From Methylophilaceae bacterium LSUCC0717 (GTDB taxonomy: Bacteria; Pseudomonadota; Gammaproteobacteria; Burkholderiales; Methylophilaceae), in the NCBI GenBank assembly GCA_024919195.1, contig CP103436.1:1116001-1180000 (forward strand): 64,000 nucleotides of DNA. Direction: 5' to 3'. The translations under genes and the position numbers were made by a program. How positions within the stretch are numbered: position 1 is the first letter of the stretch; each line of letters begins with the position of its first letter. The notes under the pieces are model-generated. The model was not told the DNA's origin. It did no database searches and saw only the letters and a program-made list of their open reading frames with translations. Below, one piece after another: positions 19,780 to 27,467 of the stretch.

Positions 19780-20637
19780 TTAGTTTGACGCTAAATTAGC
19801 TTGTACGTGAACACTTTCTAGCCACTTCCTGACTCTTTTTGCGTCAGCAGTTCTTGTGTATTTTCCGTAGGACTTCAAAAAAACCATGATGATCGGCTTA
19901 TCCATGACTTTTGTTTGCATTATCAGACATTTTCCAGCCTCGCGGATGTAACCAGTTTTGGAGATATCAATATCCCACAATCCCTGTCTTACTAATAAAT
20001 TAGTATTGTTATAGTTTAATTTAATTTTTTTATTCTTTATGTGGGCTTCATAATAGGATGATGTTGATAATTCCCTGATGAGTGGATACTGCTGCGCAGC
20101 CTGGGTCATTTTAACCAAATCAATGGCAGTGGAAATATTATTCTTATCCAGCCCTGTTGGATCTGCAAATGATGTGTCATCCATACCTAACTGTTTTGCC
20201 TTCACATTCATCGCCTGTACAAAAGCTTTTTTTCCTCCTGGGTAAGAATTAGAAATCGCAGATGCTGCCCGATTATCAGAGGCAATTAAAGCAATAGACA
20301 ATAATTCCTTGCGTGACAATTCAGACCCTAACCATAAACGTGACGAGGTTCCTTTGATTTTGTCAAAATCACTCTTTGTAATGGTTACCTTTTTATCTAA
20401 ATCTAAGTTGGAATCTATGAGCACCATCGCAGTCATTAATTTTGTTAATGAAGCAATTGAGCTTTTTTCGTTAGCCTTTTTTTGATAAATGATATCACCT
20501 GATTCAGCATCATAAACAATAGCCTTTGGTGATTTTACTGTTAACTGACTATAGTATTTTGAATAGTCTAACTGCTGTGCGTGAACTACATTATGAATGA
20601 AAAAAATGAAGGTAGCGAAAACTAAGTTTTTAAGCAT
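19780..20637 (-). CDS. pbpG: D-alanyl-D-alanine endopeptidase (PBP7/8-like)
   Basis: Periplasmic low-molecular-weight penicillin-binding protein of 285 residues that cuts peptide cross-links in peptidoglycan. A signal peptide covers about residues 1-20 (cleavage at VVHA-QQ). The serine peptidase motifs are SLTK at 63-66 (nucleophile Ser63), SDN near 118, and KTG near 215. There is no C-terminal amphipathic anchor of the PBP5 type, which favours PBP7. The stop lies one base after the topA stop on the other strand. A promoter is predicted upstream at 20665-20693. Confidence 0.9.
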   Translation of the reverse strand: MLKNLVFATFIFFIHNVVHAQQLDYSKYYSQLTVKSPKAIVYDAESGDIIYQKKANEKSSIASLTKLMTAMVLIDSNLDLDKKVTITKSDFDKIKGTSSRLWLGSELSRKELLSIALIASDNRAASAISNSYPGGKKAFVQAMNVKAKQLGMDDTSFADPTGLDKNNISTAIDLVKMTQAAQQYPLIRELSTSSYYEAHIKNKKIKLNYNNTNLLVRQGLWDIDISKTGYIREAGKCLIMQTKVMDKPIIMVFLKSYGKYTRTADAKRVRKWLESVHVQANLASN

Positions 20638-20664
20638 GGCTTTTGAAGTTTATTTATTTCACTA

Positions 20665-20693
20665 ATCATATACAATTATTTTTTCTTTGTCAC
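20665..20693 (-). promoter_or_regulatory. Predicted sigma-70 promoter for pbpG
   Basis: On the minus strand GTGACA (20693-20688) and TATGAT (20670-20665) are 17 bases apart, each matching five of six consensus positions. The predicted start of transcription, near 20658, gives a leader of about 20 bases before the pbpG ATG. The site sits in the 66-base divergent gap with gcvH. Confidence 0.5.
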
Positions 20694-20703
20694 ACAAATA
20701 CAT

Positions 20704-21066
20704 ATGAATACAGATAAATTATTATTAACTAAGGATCATATCTGGATTAAACCGATAGAAGGTAACCTAGTTCAGGTAGGTATTTCTGATTACGCTCAAG
20801 ATTTATTAGGTGATATCGTCTTCATTGATCTTAAAGAAGATGAGGTTGTATCAACTGGGGAACCATTTGGCGTGATCGAATCAGTCAAAACAGCCTCTGA
20901 CCTTGTCAGCCCCTGTGACCTAAAAATAAAACGAATTAACTCGGATCTGATGGATAACTTAACAGATGTTAATGATCGCCCATATGAAGCATGGATTTGC
21001 GAAGTTGAAGTCCTAGGTAATTATGAAACGATGAGTATTGATGAGTATGAAAAATTGATTGGCTAA
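20704..21066 (+). CDS. gcvH: Glycine cleavage system H protein
   Basis: A 120-residue lipoyl carrier protein that shuttles the aminomethyl group between the P, T and L proteins of glycine cleavage. The lipoylated lysine is K62 in VIESVKTASDL. TKDHIWI at the start, VGISDYAQDLLGDIVFIDL near 25-43, and VNDRPYEAWICEV near the end match the family. gcvT and gcvP are not in this window, so the gene stands alone. It could also serve in lipoate metabolism. The 3' end overlaps holC by 4 bases, tail to tail. Confidence 0.92.
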   Translation: MNTDKLLLTKDHIWIKPIEGNLVQVGISDYAQDLLGDIVFIDLKEDEVVSTGEPFGVIESVKTASDLVSPCDLKIKRINSDLMDNLTDVNDRPYEAWICEVEVLGNYETMSIDEYEKLIG

Positions 21067-21482
21067 TTAGTCGCATCGATTAATTTAACTTCATACCCAC
21101 AATCTCTGTATTTTTTCAGACGGTCTCGTGCATTAATTTTTTCATTATCTGATTTTAATACCAACTCAACACTCTTTTCATAACGGCTAAAGAATATGCA
21201 TTCCTGACCTGATACATTTATCAAAAGCTCATCAAAATTTTTATTGAATTGATTGCCGATTAAAAAATTTTCACTTAACTCAACATCTGATGAAAGCTGT
21301 TCACTCATTATGGTGTTTGGATAAAAACCCGGGCACTTCCATAAGGAATCAGAAAACTCATGACTTTTTTTTTCGTTATCACAAAAAATCAACGTCTTCT
21401 GATTCTTATATTGCTTATCTAAAATTAGAAACAACCCATCTTCGTAAGAATCTAAGTTATAGATAAAATCTATCTGGGTCAT
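21063..21482 (-). CDS. holC: DNA polymerase III subunit chi
   Basis: A 139-residue protein of the HolC family, which links the clamp loader (via psi) to single-strand-binding protein at the replication fork. The MTQIDFIYNLDS opening and the KTLIFCDNEKKSHEFSDSLW block near 29-48 (family pattern: R-x-L-V-L-x-D, then D-x-x-L-W) support this. The later GQECIFFSRYEKSVELV block, where the family usually has a Glu-Ile-Val strand, is diverged. Its position just after pepA, with an ATGA overlap, is the common one and strengthens the call. Confidence 0.85.
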   Translation of the reverse strand: MTQIDFIYNLDSYEDGLFLILDKQYKNQKTLIFCDNEKKSHEFSDSLWKCPGFYPNTIMSEQLSSDVELSENFLIGNQFNKNFDELLINVSGQECIFFSRYEKSVELVLKSDNEKINARDRLKKYRDCGYEVKLIDATN

Positions 21483-22957
21483 TTAGTCTTCAGGCGGTTC
21501 AAAAGAAATTCTGATAAAAGATTTACGGGTCTACCAGTTGAACCCTTTGCTTTTCCTCCAGAAATCCATGCAGTTCCTGCAATGTCTAGATGTGCCCAAT
21601 TATATTTAGTTGCAAAGCGAGATAAAAAGCATGCGGCTGTAATACTTCCTGCAGCACGTCCACCAATATTCGCCATATCGGCAAAGTTACTGTCTAGTAA
21701 TGGCTGGTACTCATCCCACAGTGGCATATGCCATGCTCGATCATTTGCTTTTTCCCCTGCACTAATTAACTCATCGGCCAAAGAATCTAAATTTGAGTAC
21801 ACCGCACTTGCTTCGTGGCCTAAAGCAATAACACATGCACCAGTTAATGTTGCTACATCAATCACTGAATCTGGCTTATACCTTTCAGCATAAGTTAAGG
21901 CGTCGCATAAGATTAATCGTCCCTCAGCGTCGGTATTTAAAATCTCTATCGTTTGTCCCGACATGCTTGTAACCACATCTCCCGGCTTTACAGCCAAACC
22001 GTCAGGTAAGTTCTCACAACTAGGCACCAAAGCCACAATATTTAATGGAATTTTTAGTTGGCCAACGGTATGCATCACACCCAATACGGTTGCGGCACCG
22101 CCCATATCCCATTTCATTTCATCCATATTTAAACCGGGTTTCAAGGATATTCCACCTGCATCGAAAGTTATGCCCTTACCGACTAGAACAATAGGTTTTT
22201 GATTCTTACTACCCTTCATATGCTCAAGGACAATAAACTTTGGCTCTTCGCGACTGCCTTTTGCAACAGATAGAAATGAACCCATTTTCAACTTGCTGAT
22301 TTCTGTCTTTCCAAGCACCTTAACCTTCATCTGATTATCTTTAGCTATTTTTTTTGCTACAGAACCCAGATATGTCGGGGTGCAATAATTTGGTGGTAAA
22401 TTACCCAGATCCTTGGTTAGATTTGCCCCATCAGCAATGGCCTGACCTAACTTGAGGCCAAGTTTTGCTTCTTTCAGATACTTACTATTTAAATGGATGG
22501 TATTCTTAACAATAGCCTGAGAAACTTTCTTGCTCTTGACTGCATTAATCTTGTAGAAATTATGTAAAGACGCTCTGACATACAACTTAACAGCTTCCTC
22601 AGCTCCAACTTCAGTTCCAGCAAACTTACACAAACACATTTGGACAGTCTTGAAAGACAATTTTGATAAATGTGCAAACGTCTTATTAAAAACTTTGCCC
22701 AATCTTTTAATATTCATATTCTGAAGATCAGCAATGCGAAGTAAAAGGTATTGTCTTGATCCAGTTGAATCATTAAGAATCACCGTTTCTCCCTCAGGCT
22801 GGCCGAGAACATCTTTTTGTAAAGATTTTTTTACTAGAGACTCATCAACCTTGCTGATGCCATTCCCATTGATAAGGTTATTTTTATCATCAATTGCTAA
22901 TATGATAATATCCGATGAATGGGTAATTTTTTCGGTTGAGGTAATATCAAATTTCAT
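21479..22957 (-). CDS. pepA: Leucyl aminopeptidase (M17 family)
   Basis: Cytosolic dimetal aminopeptidase of 492 residues that frees N-terminal residues from peptides. GKGITFDAGGISLKPG near 262-277 holds the catalytic lysine and a metal-binding aspartate. MKWDMGGAATVLG and NTDAEGRLILCDAL near 342-355 supply other metal ligands and the catalytic arginine. The N-terminal macro-like domain is present but diverged. AAGGAT precedes the ATG. It diverges from lptF with only 16 bases between the two start codons. Confidence 0.96.
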   Translation of the reverse strand: MKFDITSTEKITHSSDIIILAIDDKNNLINGNGISKVDESLVKKSLQKDVLGQPEGETVILNDSTGSRQYLLLRIADLQNMNIKRLGKVFNKTFAHLSKLSFKTVQMCLCKFAGTEVGAEEAVKLYVRASLHNFYKINAVKSKKVSQAIVKNTIHLNSKYLKEAKLGLKLGQAIADGANLTKDLGNLPPNYCTPTYLGSVAKKIAKDNQMKVKVLGKTEISKLKMGSFLSVAKGSREEPKFIVLEHMKGSKNQKPIVLVGKGITFDAGGISLKPGLNMDEMKWDMGGAATVLGVMHTVGQLKIPLNIVALVPSCENLPDGLAVKPGDVVTSMSGQTIEILNTDAEGRLILCDALTYAERYKPDSVIDVATLTGACVIALGHEASAVYSNLDSLADELISAGEKANDRAWHMPLWDEYQPLLDSNFADMANIGGRAAGSITAACFLSRFATKYNWAHLDIAGTAWISGGKAKGSTGRPVNLLSEFLLNRLKTK

Positions 22958-22973
22958 ACAGTATCCTTAATAA

Positions 22974-24077
22974 ATGTTATATCAAAACAAATTAAAAAAT
23001 GAGTTATTTTTCAACTCTCTCTCAACAATACTAATATTATCCGGTATCGTTGTTGCTCAACGAGGTGTTGTTGTTTTTCGGCTTGCATCGAAGGGTATTA
23101 TACCCAATGATTCCATACTAACTATATTGGTTTTTAGTTTACTAAAATATCTACCAATCTTACTCACTCTCACACTCTTTTTAACGATTCTATTAACATT
23201 GAGCAGATGGTTTAGAGACAGTGAGATGATGATCTGGTTCAGTTCAGGTTTGGGCTTAACCAGCTTCATCAGGCCTATTCTTTTCTTTTCATTACCGATA
23301 ATTTTGTTGATAGGCTTTTTGAGTCTTTATTTAAGTCCATGGGCTACTCAAAAATCCGAAGAATACAAGGCTGGTTTAAAAAATCGGGATGAATTGGCGA
23401 CTATTTCCCCTGGGTCTTTTAAAGAATCAAAAAATAAAGACAGGGTTTTCTATGTTGAGGGTTTTGGTGATTTAGGTTCGAAAGTAAAAAATGTTTTTGT
23501 TCAATCTGAGCAAAATGGAAAACTTGGAATTATTGTTTCAAATGAAGGCAGTCGAGTTTCAACAAATACGGATGATGAATACATTGTTCTAAAAAAAGGA
23601 AAACGTTACGAAGTTAATCATGAAAATAATAATTTCACAGAAATAAAATTTAGTGACTACGGATTCCTAGTCGAAAAAAAACTACCGCCTATAATTGATG
23701 TAAACCAAGTTGAAGCGATGCCAACACTCCTCCTTCTTATGACAAAAGGGAATCGTGAGATTGCAGAATTTGTCTGGAGAGTTTCATTACCCATATCGGG
23801 AATAGTTTTAATAATCTTGGCTATACCACTCAGTTTTATTAACCCAAGGTCAGGAAGGTCGGTCAATATCATCATTGCGCTTATGATTTTTGCTATCTAC
23901 AACAACCTGATGGGTGTGACTCAGAGTTACATCAATCTCGGTAAATTAAACCCTTATGTTGGTGGGTCGATTGTTCATTTATTAATCATAATGATAGCCA
24001 GCTATCTGATGATGAGAAGGAATCTTAATCTACCTTTAGTGCCATCAAAAGTAAGAAATCTGAGACGGAAAAAATGA
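22974..24077 (+). CDS. lptF: LPS export permease LptF
   Basis: Inner-membrane permease of the LptB2FG extractor that pulls lipopolysaccharide from the inner membrane. The 367-residue protein has three membrane helices at the N-terminus (about 14-34, 46-72, 98-120), a periplasmic beta-jellyroll domain, and three helices at the C-terminus. SPWATQKSEEYKAGL near 121-135 and ISPGSFKESKNKDRVFYVE near 141-159 are typical of LptF. The ATG at 22974 has no good ribosome site. It joins lptG by an ATGA overlap. lptC, lptA and lptB lie about 20 kb away. Confidence 0.94.
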   Translation: MLYQNKLKNELFFNSLSTILILSGIVVAQRGVVVFRLASKGIIPNDSILTILVFSLLKYLPILLTLTLFLTILLTLSRWFRDSEMMIWFSSGLGLTSFIRPILFFSLPIILLIGFLSLYLSPWATQKSEEYKAGLKNRDELATISPGSFKESKNKDRVFYVEGFGDLGSKVKNVFVQSEQNGKLGIIVSNEGSRVSTNTDDEYIVLKKGKRYEVNHENNNFTEIKFSDYGFLVEKKLPPIIDVNQVEAMPTLLLLMTKGNREIAEFVWRVSLPISGIVLIILAIPLSFINPRSGRSVNIIIALMIFAIYNNLMGVTQSYINLGKLNPYVGGSIVHLLIIMIASYLMMRRNLNLPLVPSKVRNLRRKK

Positions 24078-25141
24078 AACTGGCGCGGTATATAAATTTT
24101 GAATTTTTTATCAATATTAGCCTTGTAGCCATCGGTCTAGTCTTTCTGTTCGCTTTTTTTGACTTTTTACAGGAGATTGGAAATCTCAATTCTGGAAAAT
24201 ATGACCTCTCAAAAATTATTGTATTTATTACTCTGAGCATGCCCGGTCATTTATATGAAATTATTCCCCTGTCTTGCTTAATTGGCGCAATGTTTACAGT
24301 AGGTCAACTCTCTGGGAATTCAGAATTAGTGGTGATGAGAACGAGTGGGATGTCAATAAAAAAAATCGCCTCTTCACTCATTTTAGTTTCCTTATTCTTT
24401 AGTGCGATGACTTTTTTAGTAGGTAACCTGATCACCCCTATTAGTGAAAAAAATGCACAACAGATAAAAATAAGCTCGACCGATGGTTCCGTCACAACAG
24501 ATTTTAAGTCTGGTGTCTGGATGAAAGATGGTAATAATTTTGTCAACATTGAAAATGTACTGCCAGATGCCTCATTAAGAGATATTCATATCTATGAATT
24601 TGATAATGATTTTTCATTACGATCCATTGTTGATGCAAAGAAAGGGAAGTACCAAAATGGCGTATGGGAACTAGAAGAGATTAAACAATCTTTTATTCTT
24701 GAAGAGGGTTTTGATGTTAGAACGATCTCATCAGGCACTTGGAAATCGATGATCAAACCTGAGATGATGAATGTCTTGCTTATTTCACCGGACCGGATGT
24801 CTGTTTTTGATCTCAATGATTTTATTAATTATCTAAAAAAGAATAATCAAAAAACATCAAGGTATGAAGTGTCGTTTTGGGAGAAAATTATCCAGCCAAT
24901 GATGCCCATCATTATGATTTTATTTTCAGTTCCTTTTGGTTTTTTTCAAGAACGGTCAGGTGGTAAATATTTAAAAATGTTTTTAGGAATAATTTTTGGG
25001 ATTGTTTATCAAATCATGAATTCGATGATCCGCCACATTGGCGTCCTTAACGATTGGGAACCGATACTAACGGCCATCGCACCATCATTGTTTATCCTAG
25101 GAGTTGCTATTTATTTGATGGTTTATTTCGAACGTCAATAA
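24074..25141 (+). CDS. lptG: LPS export permease LptG
   Basis: Second permease of the LptB2FG complex, 355 residues with the same layout as LptF: N-terminal helices, a periplasmic domain around 125-255, and C-terminal helices. The ELVVMRTSGMSIKKIA block near 87-102 is the coupling-helix region that contacts LptB. ISPDRMSVFDLNDFINYL near 237-254, and FGFFQERSGGKYLKMFLGII near 294-313, are also family-like. Its last 35 bases overlap the RDD gene tail to tail. Confidence 0.94.
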   Translation: MKLARYINFEFFINISLVAIGLVFLFAFFDFLQEIGNLNSGKYDLSKIIVFITLSMPGHLYEIIPLSCLIGAMFTVGQLSGNSELVVMRTSGMSIKKIASSLILVSLFFSAMTFLVGNLITPISEKNAQQIKISSTDGSVTTDFKSGVWMKDGNNFVNIENVLPDASLRDIHIYEFDNDFSLRSIVDAKKGKYQNGVWELEEIKQSFILEEGFDVRTISSGTWKSMIKPEMMNVLLISPDRMSVFDLNDFINYLKKNNQKTSRYEVSFWEKIIQPMMPIIMILFSVPFGFFQERSGGKYLKMFLGIIFGIVYQIMNSMIRHIGVLNDWEPILTAIAPSLFILGVAIYLMVYFERQ

Positions 25142-25511
25142 TCTGATTTTGTGTTTTGATGTCGTGTAAAAATTTATTTTTTAAAACTAACACAGCTAAA
25201 AAATTGATTGGGAAAAAAATCCAAAATATGGACACCTTAATGTAACGTAATAATAAATATTTATAGCTAATGCTCTCCAAGTTGATTTTGAATTTCCATG
25301 AACGCATTGGCAGTGTCTGCCCAAACTTTTTCCAACTAATGACAAAATATGCGCCCCAAGCGGCCCATATAAGGAACTGGTGTAGATACCTTAAGAGGTC
25401 ATTTTCAAAACTGTCAAAAAAGATTAGGAATACGAAGCCAACGACAAAAGAAATAGCAATGAGGAGGAGGAGCTCATAGAGTAAAACAACAAGTAGCCTT
25501 ATATAGAACAT
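25107..25511 (-). CDS. RDD-family membrane protein
   Basis: A 134-residue membrane protein with two N-terminal hydrophobic segments (about 6-32 and 42-60) and a third near 94-112. The pattern of an arginine in the first helix (FYIRLLVVLLYELLLL), KKFGQTLPMRSWKFKI between the second and third segments, and a conserved Arg-Tyr before the last helix fits the RDD family (Pfam PF06271). In its name motif the third residue is altered. Function is unknown for most members. It sits 12 bases after an uncharacterised small membrane protein gene and overlaps lptG. Confidence 0.75.
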   Translation of the reverse strand: MFYIRLLVVLLYELLLLIAISFVVGFVFLIFFDSFENDLLRYLHQFLIWAAWGAYFVISWKKFGQTLPMRSWKFKINLESISYKYLLLRYIKVSIFWIFFPINFLAVLVLKNKFLHDIKTQNQIIDVRNKPSNK

Positions 25512-25523
25512 TAATTTGACTAA

Positions 25524-25802
25524 TTACAATTTTGATTTTCTTTTTTTTATTTCAACAAAGATGGGGATAAAAATTAATGTTGCCATACAGCCGATAAAGG
25601 TACCCCAGGCAAAATCAATTGCAATCGGTACTCCGCCAAGGAAGTCACTCACAGCATTTCCAATCCCGGCACCAAATACGGTTCCAATACCTTTATGAAA
25701 ATATTTTGGTAGGTATTTTTCTATACTTAGTCCAAATAGTGCGCCAATAATTAAAACTCCGTTATCGATGATCCCAAATATAATCCCATCAAAAAAGTGC
25801 AT
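25524..25802 (-). CDS. Small membrane protein of unknown function
   Basis: I do not recognise this 92-residue protein. It has three likely membrane segments, at about 5-27, 38-58 and 60-83, then a lysine-rich cytoplasmic tail. The middle segment, FGAGIGNAVSDFLGG, and the GALFGLSI and GTFIGCMA stretches have closely spaced glycines like those that pack helices together. The ATG at 25802 has a good ribosome site (AAGGAA), and the reading frame is open over its full length beside another membrane protein gene, so it looks real. It is probably co-transcribed with the RDD gene. Confidence 0.65.
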   Translation of the reverse strand: MHFFDGIIFGIIDNGVLIIGALFGLSIEKYLPKYFHKGIGTVFGAGIGNAVSDFLGGVPIAIDFAWGTFIGCMATLIFIPIFVEIKKRKSKL

Positions 25803-25857
25803 ATTTTTTCCTTGTAAGTTAATTTAGAAATGCTAATCAATTATAATTACTATTACT

Positions 25858-26394
25858 ATGAAGCAAAACAATTTTTTTAGTGCTGACGGCTGGTATTCAG
25901 AGTGTAAACATTTAGCCTCACCTAATTTCAATTCTAGGCCTAAAAATACTTCAGAACATATTATTGTGATTCACTCCATCAGCCTCCCTCCAGGCATCTA
26001 TAACAATAACTACATCGAAGATTTTTTTCTAAACCAGTTAGATGTCAATGCAGATCCTTATTTTTTACAAATTAAGGATTTACAAGTCTCCGCTCACTTC
26101 CTTGTAAAGAGGGCTGGGGAGCTAATTCAATTTGTCTCATGCAATGATCGTGCATGGCATGCTGGAGAATCACATTATCAAGGAAAAGAAAACTGTAATG
26201 ATTTTTCAATCGGCATTGAGCTTGAAGGTGACGACGAAACCCCCTATGAAGATGATCAATATATTAAACTAATAGAGTTACTTGAATGTCTGAAAAAAGA
26301 ATACAATATCCTAGATATTGTTGGTCATTCAGATATTGCGCCCAGCAGAAAAACTGACCCAGGACCCTTGTTTGATTGGAAAAAAATAAAATAA
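25858..26394 (+). CDS. ampD: 1,6-anhydro-N-acetylmuramoyl-L-alanine amidase AmpD
   Basis: Zinc amidase of the peptidoglycan recycling pathway, which removes the stem peptide from anhydro-muropeptides in the cytoplasm. The 178-residue protein has no signal peptide, as expected. Zinc ligands are His in IIVIHSISLPPG near 37-41, and His and Asp in GHSDIAPSRKTDPGPLFDW near the C-terminus. NDRAWHAGESHYQGKENCNDFSIGIELEG near 97-125 is the substrate region. The stop overlaps the next gene in a TAATG junction. Confidence 0.95.
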   Translation: MKQNNFFSADGWYSECKHLASPNFNSRPKNTSEHIIVIHSISLPPGIYNNNYIEDFFLNQLDVNADPYFLQIKDLQVSAHFLVKRAGELIQFVSCNDRAWHAGESHYQGKENCNDFSIGIELEGDDETPYEDDQYIKLIELLECLKKEYNILDIVGHSDIAPSRKTDPGPLFDWKKIK

Positions 26395-27467
26395 TGAAAC
26401 TTAATATACTTACCCTATTTTTTATCTGCCTGCTGGTGTCATGCGGCAAAACTGATGAGCCTGAAAATAAAGATAAAAAATCAAAAGACATATACGTCAC
26501 CACCACAAAATCAAAGATGATGGAATTTCGGTATCAGGAATCTGCCATAGGAAGCATCGAAGGAATCATCGACCCCACTGTAGCCTCTGAAGTTGCCGGA
26601 AAAATTACAAAGATTTTTGTTCGCCCAGGAACAACCGTTAAAAAAGGTCAGATCATGGCTGAAGTTGATAATGCGGATACCAGTTATCAACTGTCACTCT
26701 CTGAGGCAGAGGTTAAGAAATTAAAAGCAAGATTAAGTAATCAAAAAATTACATACGAACGTAATTTAAAGCTGGTTGATGAAAATTTTATTTCCCCAAA
26801 TGCTCTTGAAACTATTGAGGTTCAAATTGAAGAGACTCAGGAAGAACTTAATTCTGCAGAAGCTCGACTAGAGATTGCTAAGTTAAACAACAGTCGAACT
26901 AAAATTTTTGCACCCATATCTGGAAAAATTGAGAAGCAAATTATTTCAATTGGTGACTATGTAAAAATTGGTGACCCGCTCTATCAAATCATCAACAATA
27001 AGAAACTCCGGGCGCATGTAATGTTCCCAGAAAAATTAGCGTATCTTTTAAAACCTGGGATTGATATAACATTAGAAACACCCACCACCGACGTTCCATA
27101 TACGACCGTAATCCAAGAACTCAAACCACAAATTGTTGCAGACAGTCGATCAATTGATGTAATTGCCGATATCGAAAAACAAGATGACTGGCAGGCAGGT
27201 GCGAGTGTTAAAGGAACCATTGTTTTTAATAAAAAAGACTCAGTCTCTGTTCCAGAACCATCAGTTGTATTGAGGCCATCAGGTAGTGTCGTTTATGAAG
27301 CTGTCAACGGTAAAGCTGTTGCGCGGAATGTAAAGACGGGTATCACACAAGATGGTTGGATTGAAATTATTGATGGTCTAGAAGTAGATCAAGATATCAT
27401 TGTCGATGGTGCCGGTTACCTGACCAACGATGCAAACATAGTTCTAAAACAAAATGACCCTGCCTGA
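26394..27467 (+). CDS. RND efflux periplasmic adaptor (membrane fusion lipoprotein)
   Basis: Periplasmic adaptor of an RND-type efflux pump, 357 residues. The ATG at 26394 was preferred over an upstream TTG because it gives a clean lipoprotein signal: hydrophobic LTLFFICLLVSC with Cys at about residue 17. Next come the lipoyl half-motif EVAGKITKIFVRPGTTVKKGQIMAEVD, a coiled-coil hairpin of about 70 residues (98-165), the second lipoyl half (IFAPISGKIEKQIISIGDYV), and a beta-barrel domain. It is coupled to ampD at the front and overlaps the pump gene by 14 bases at the end. Confidence 0.93.
   Translation: MKLNILTLFFICLLVSCGKTDEPENKDKKSKDIYVTTTKSKMMEFRYQESAIGSIEGIIDPTVASEVAGKITKIFVRPGTTVKKGQIMAEVDNADTSYQLSLSEAEVKKLKARLSNQKITYERNLKLVDENFISPNALETIEVQIEETQEELNSAEARLEIAKLNNSRTKIFAPISGKIEKQIISIGDYVKIGDPLYQIINNKKLRAHVMFPEKLAYLLKPGIDITLETPTTDVPYTTVIQELKPQIVADSRSIDVIADIEKQDDWQAGASVKGTIVFNKKDSVSVPEPSVVLRPSGSVVYEAVNGKAVARNVKTGITQDGWIEIIDGLEVDQDIIVDGAGYLTNDANIVLKQNDPA

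Noticed and set aside
25170-25830. Possible remnant of a mobile element around the RDD and unknown membrane genes
   Set aside because: No terminal repeats, transposase fragment or composition change; both frames are intact and have normal start signals.
26376-26394. TTG start of the RND adaptor at 26376
   Set aside because: It lies inside ampD, and the ATG at 26394 gives a standard lipoprotein signal with the TAATG coupling.
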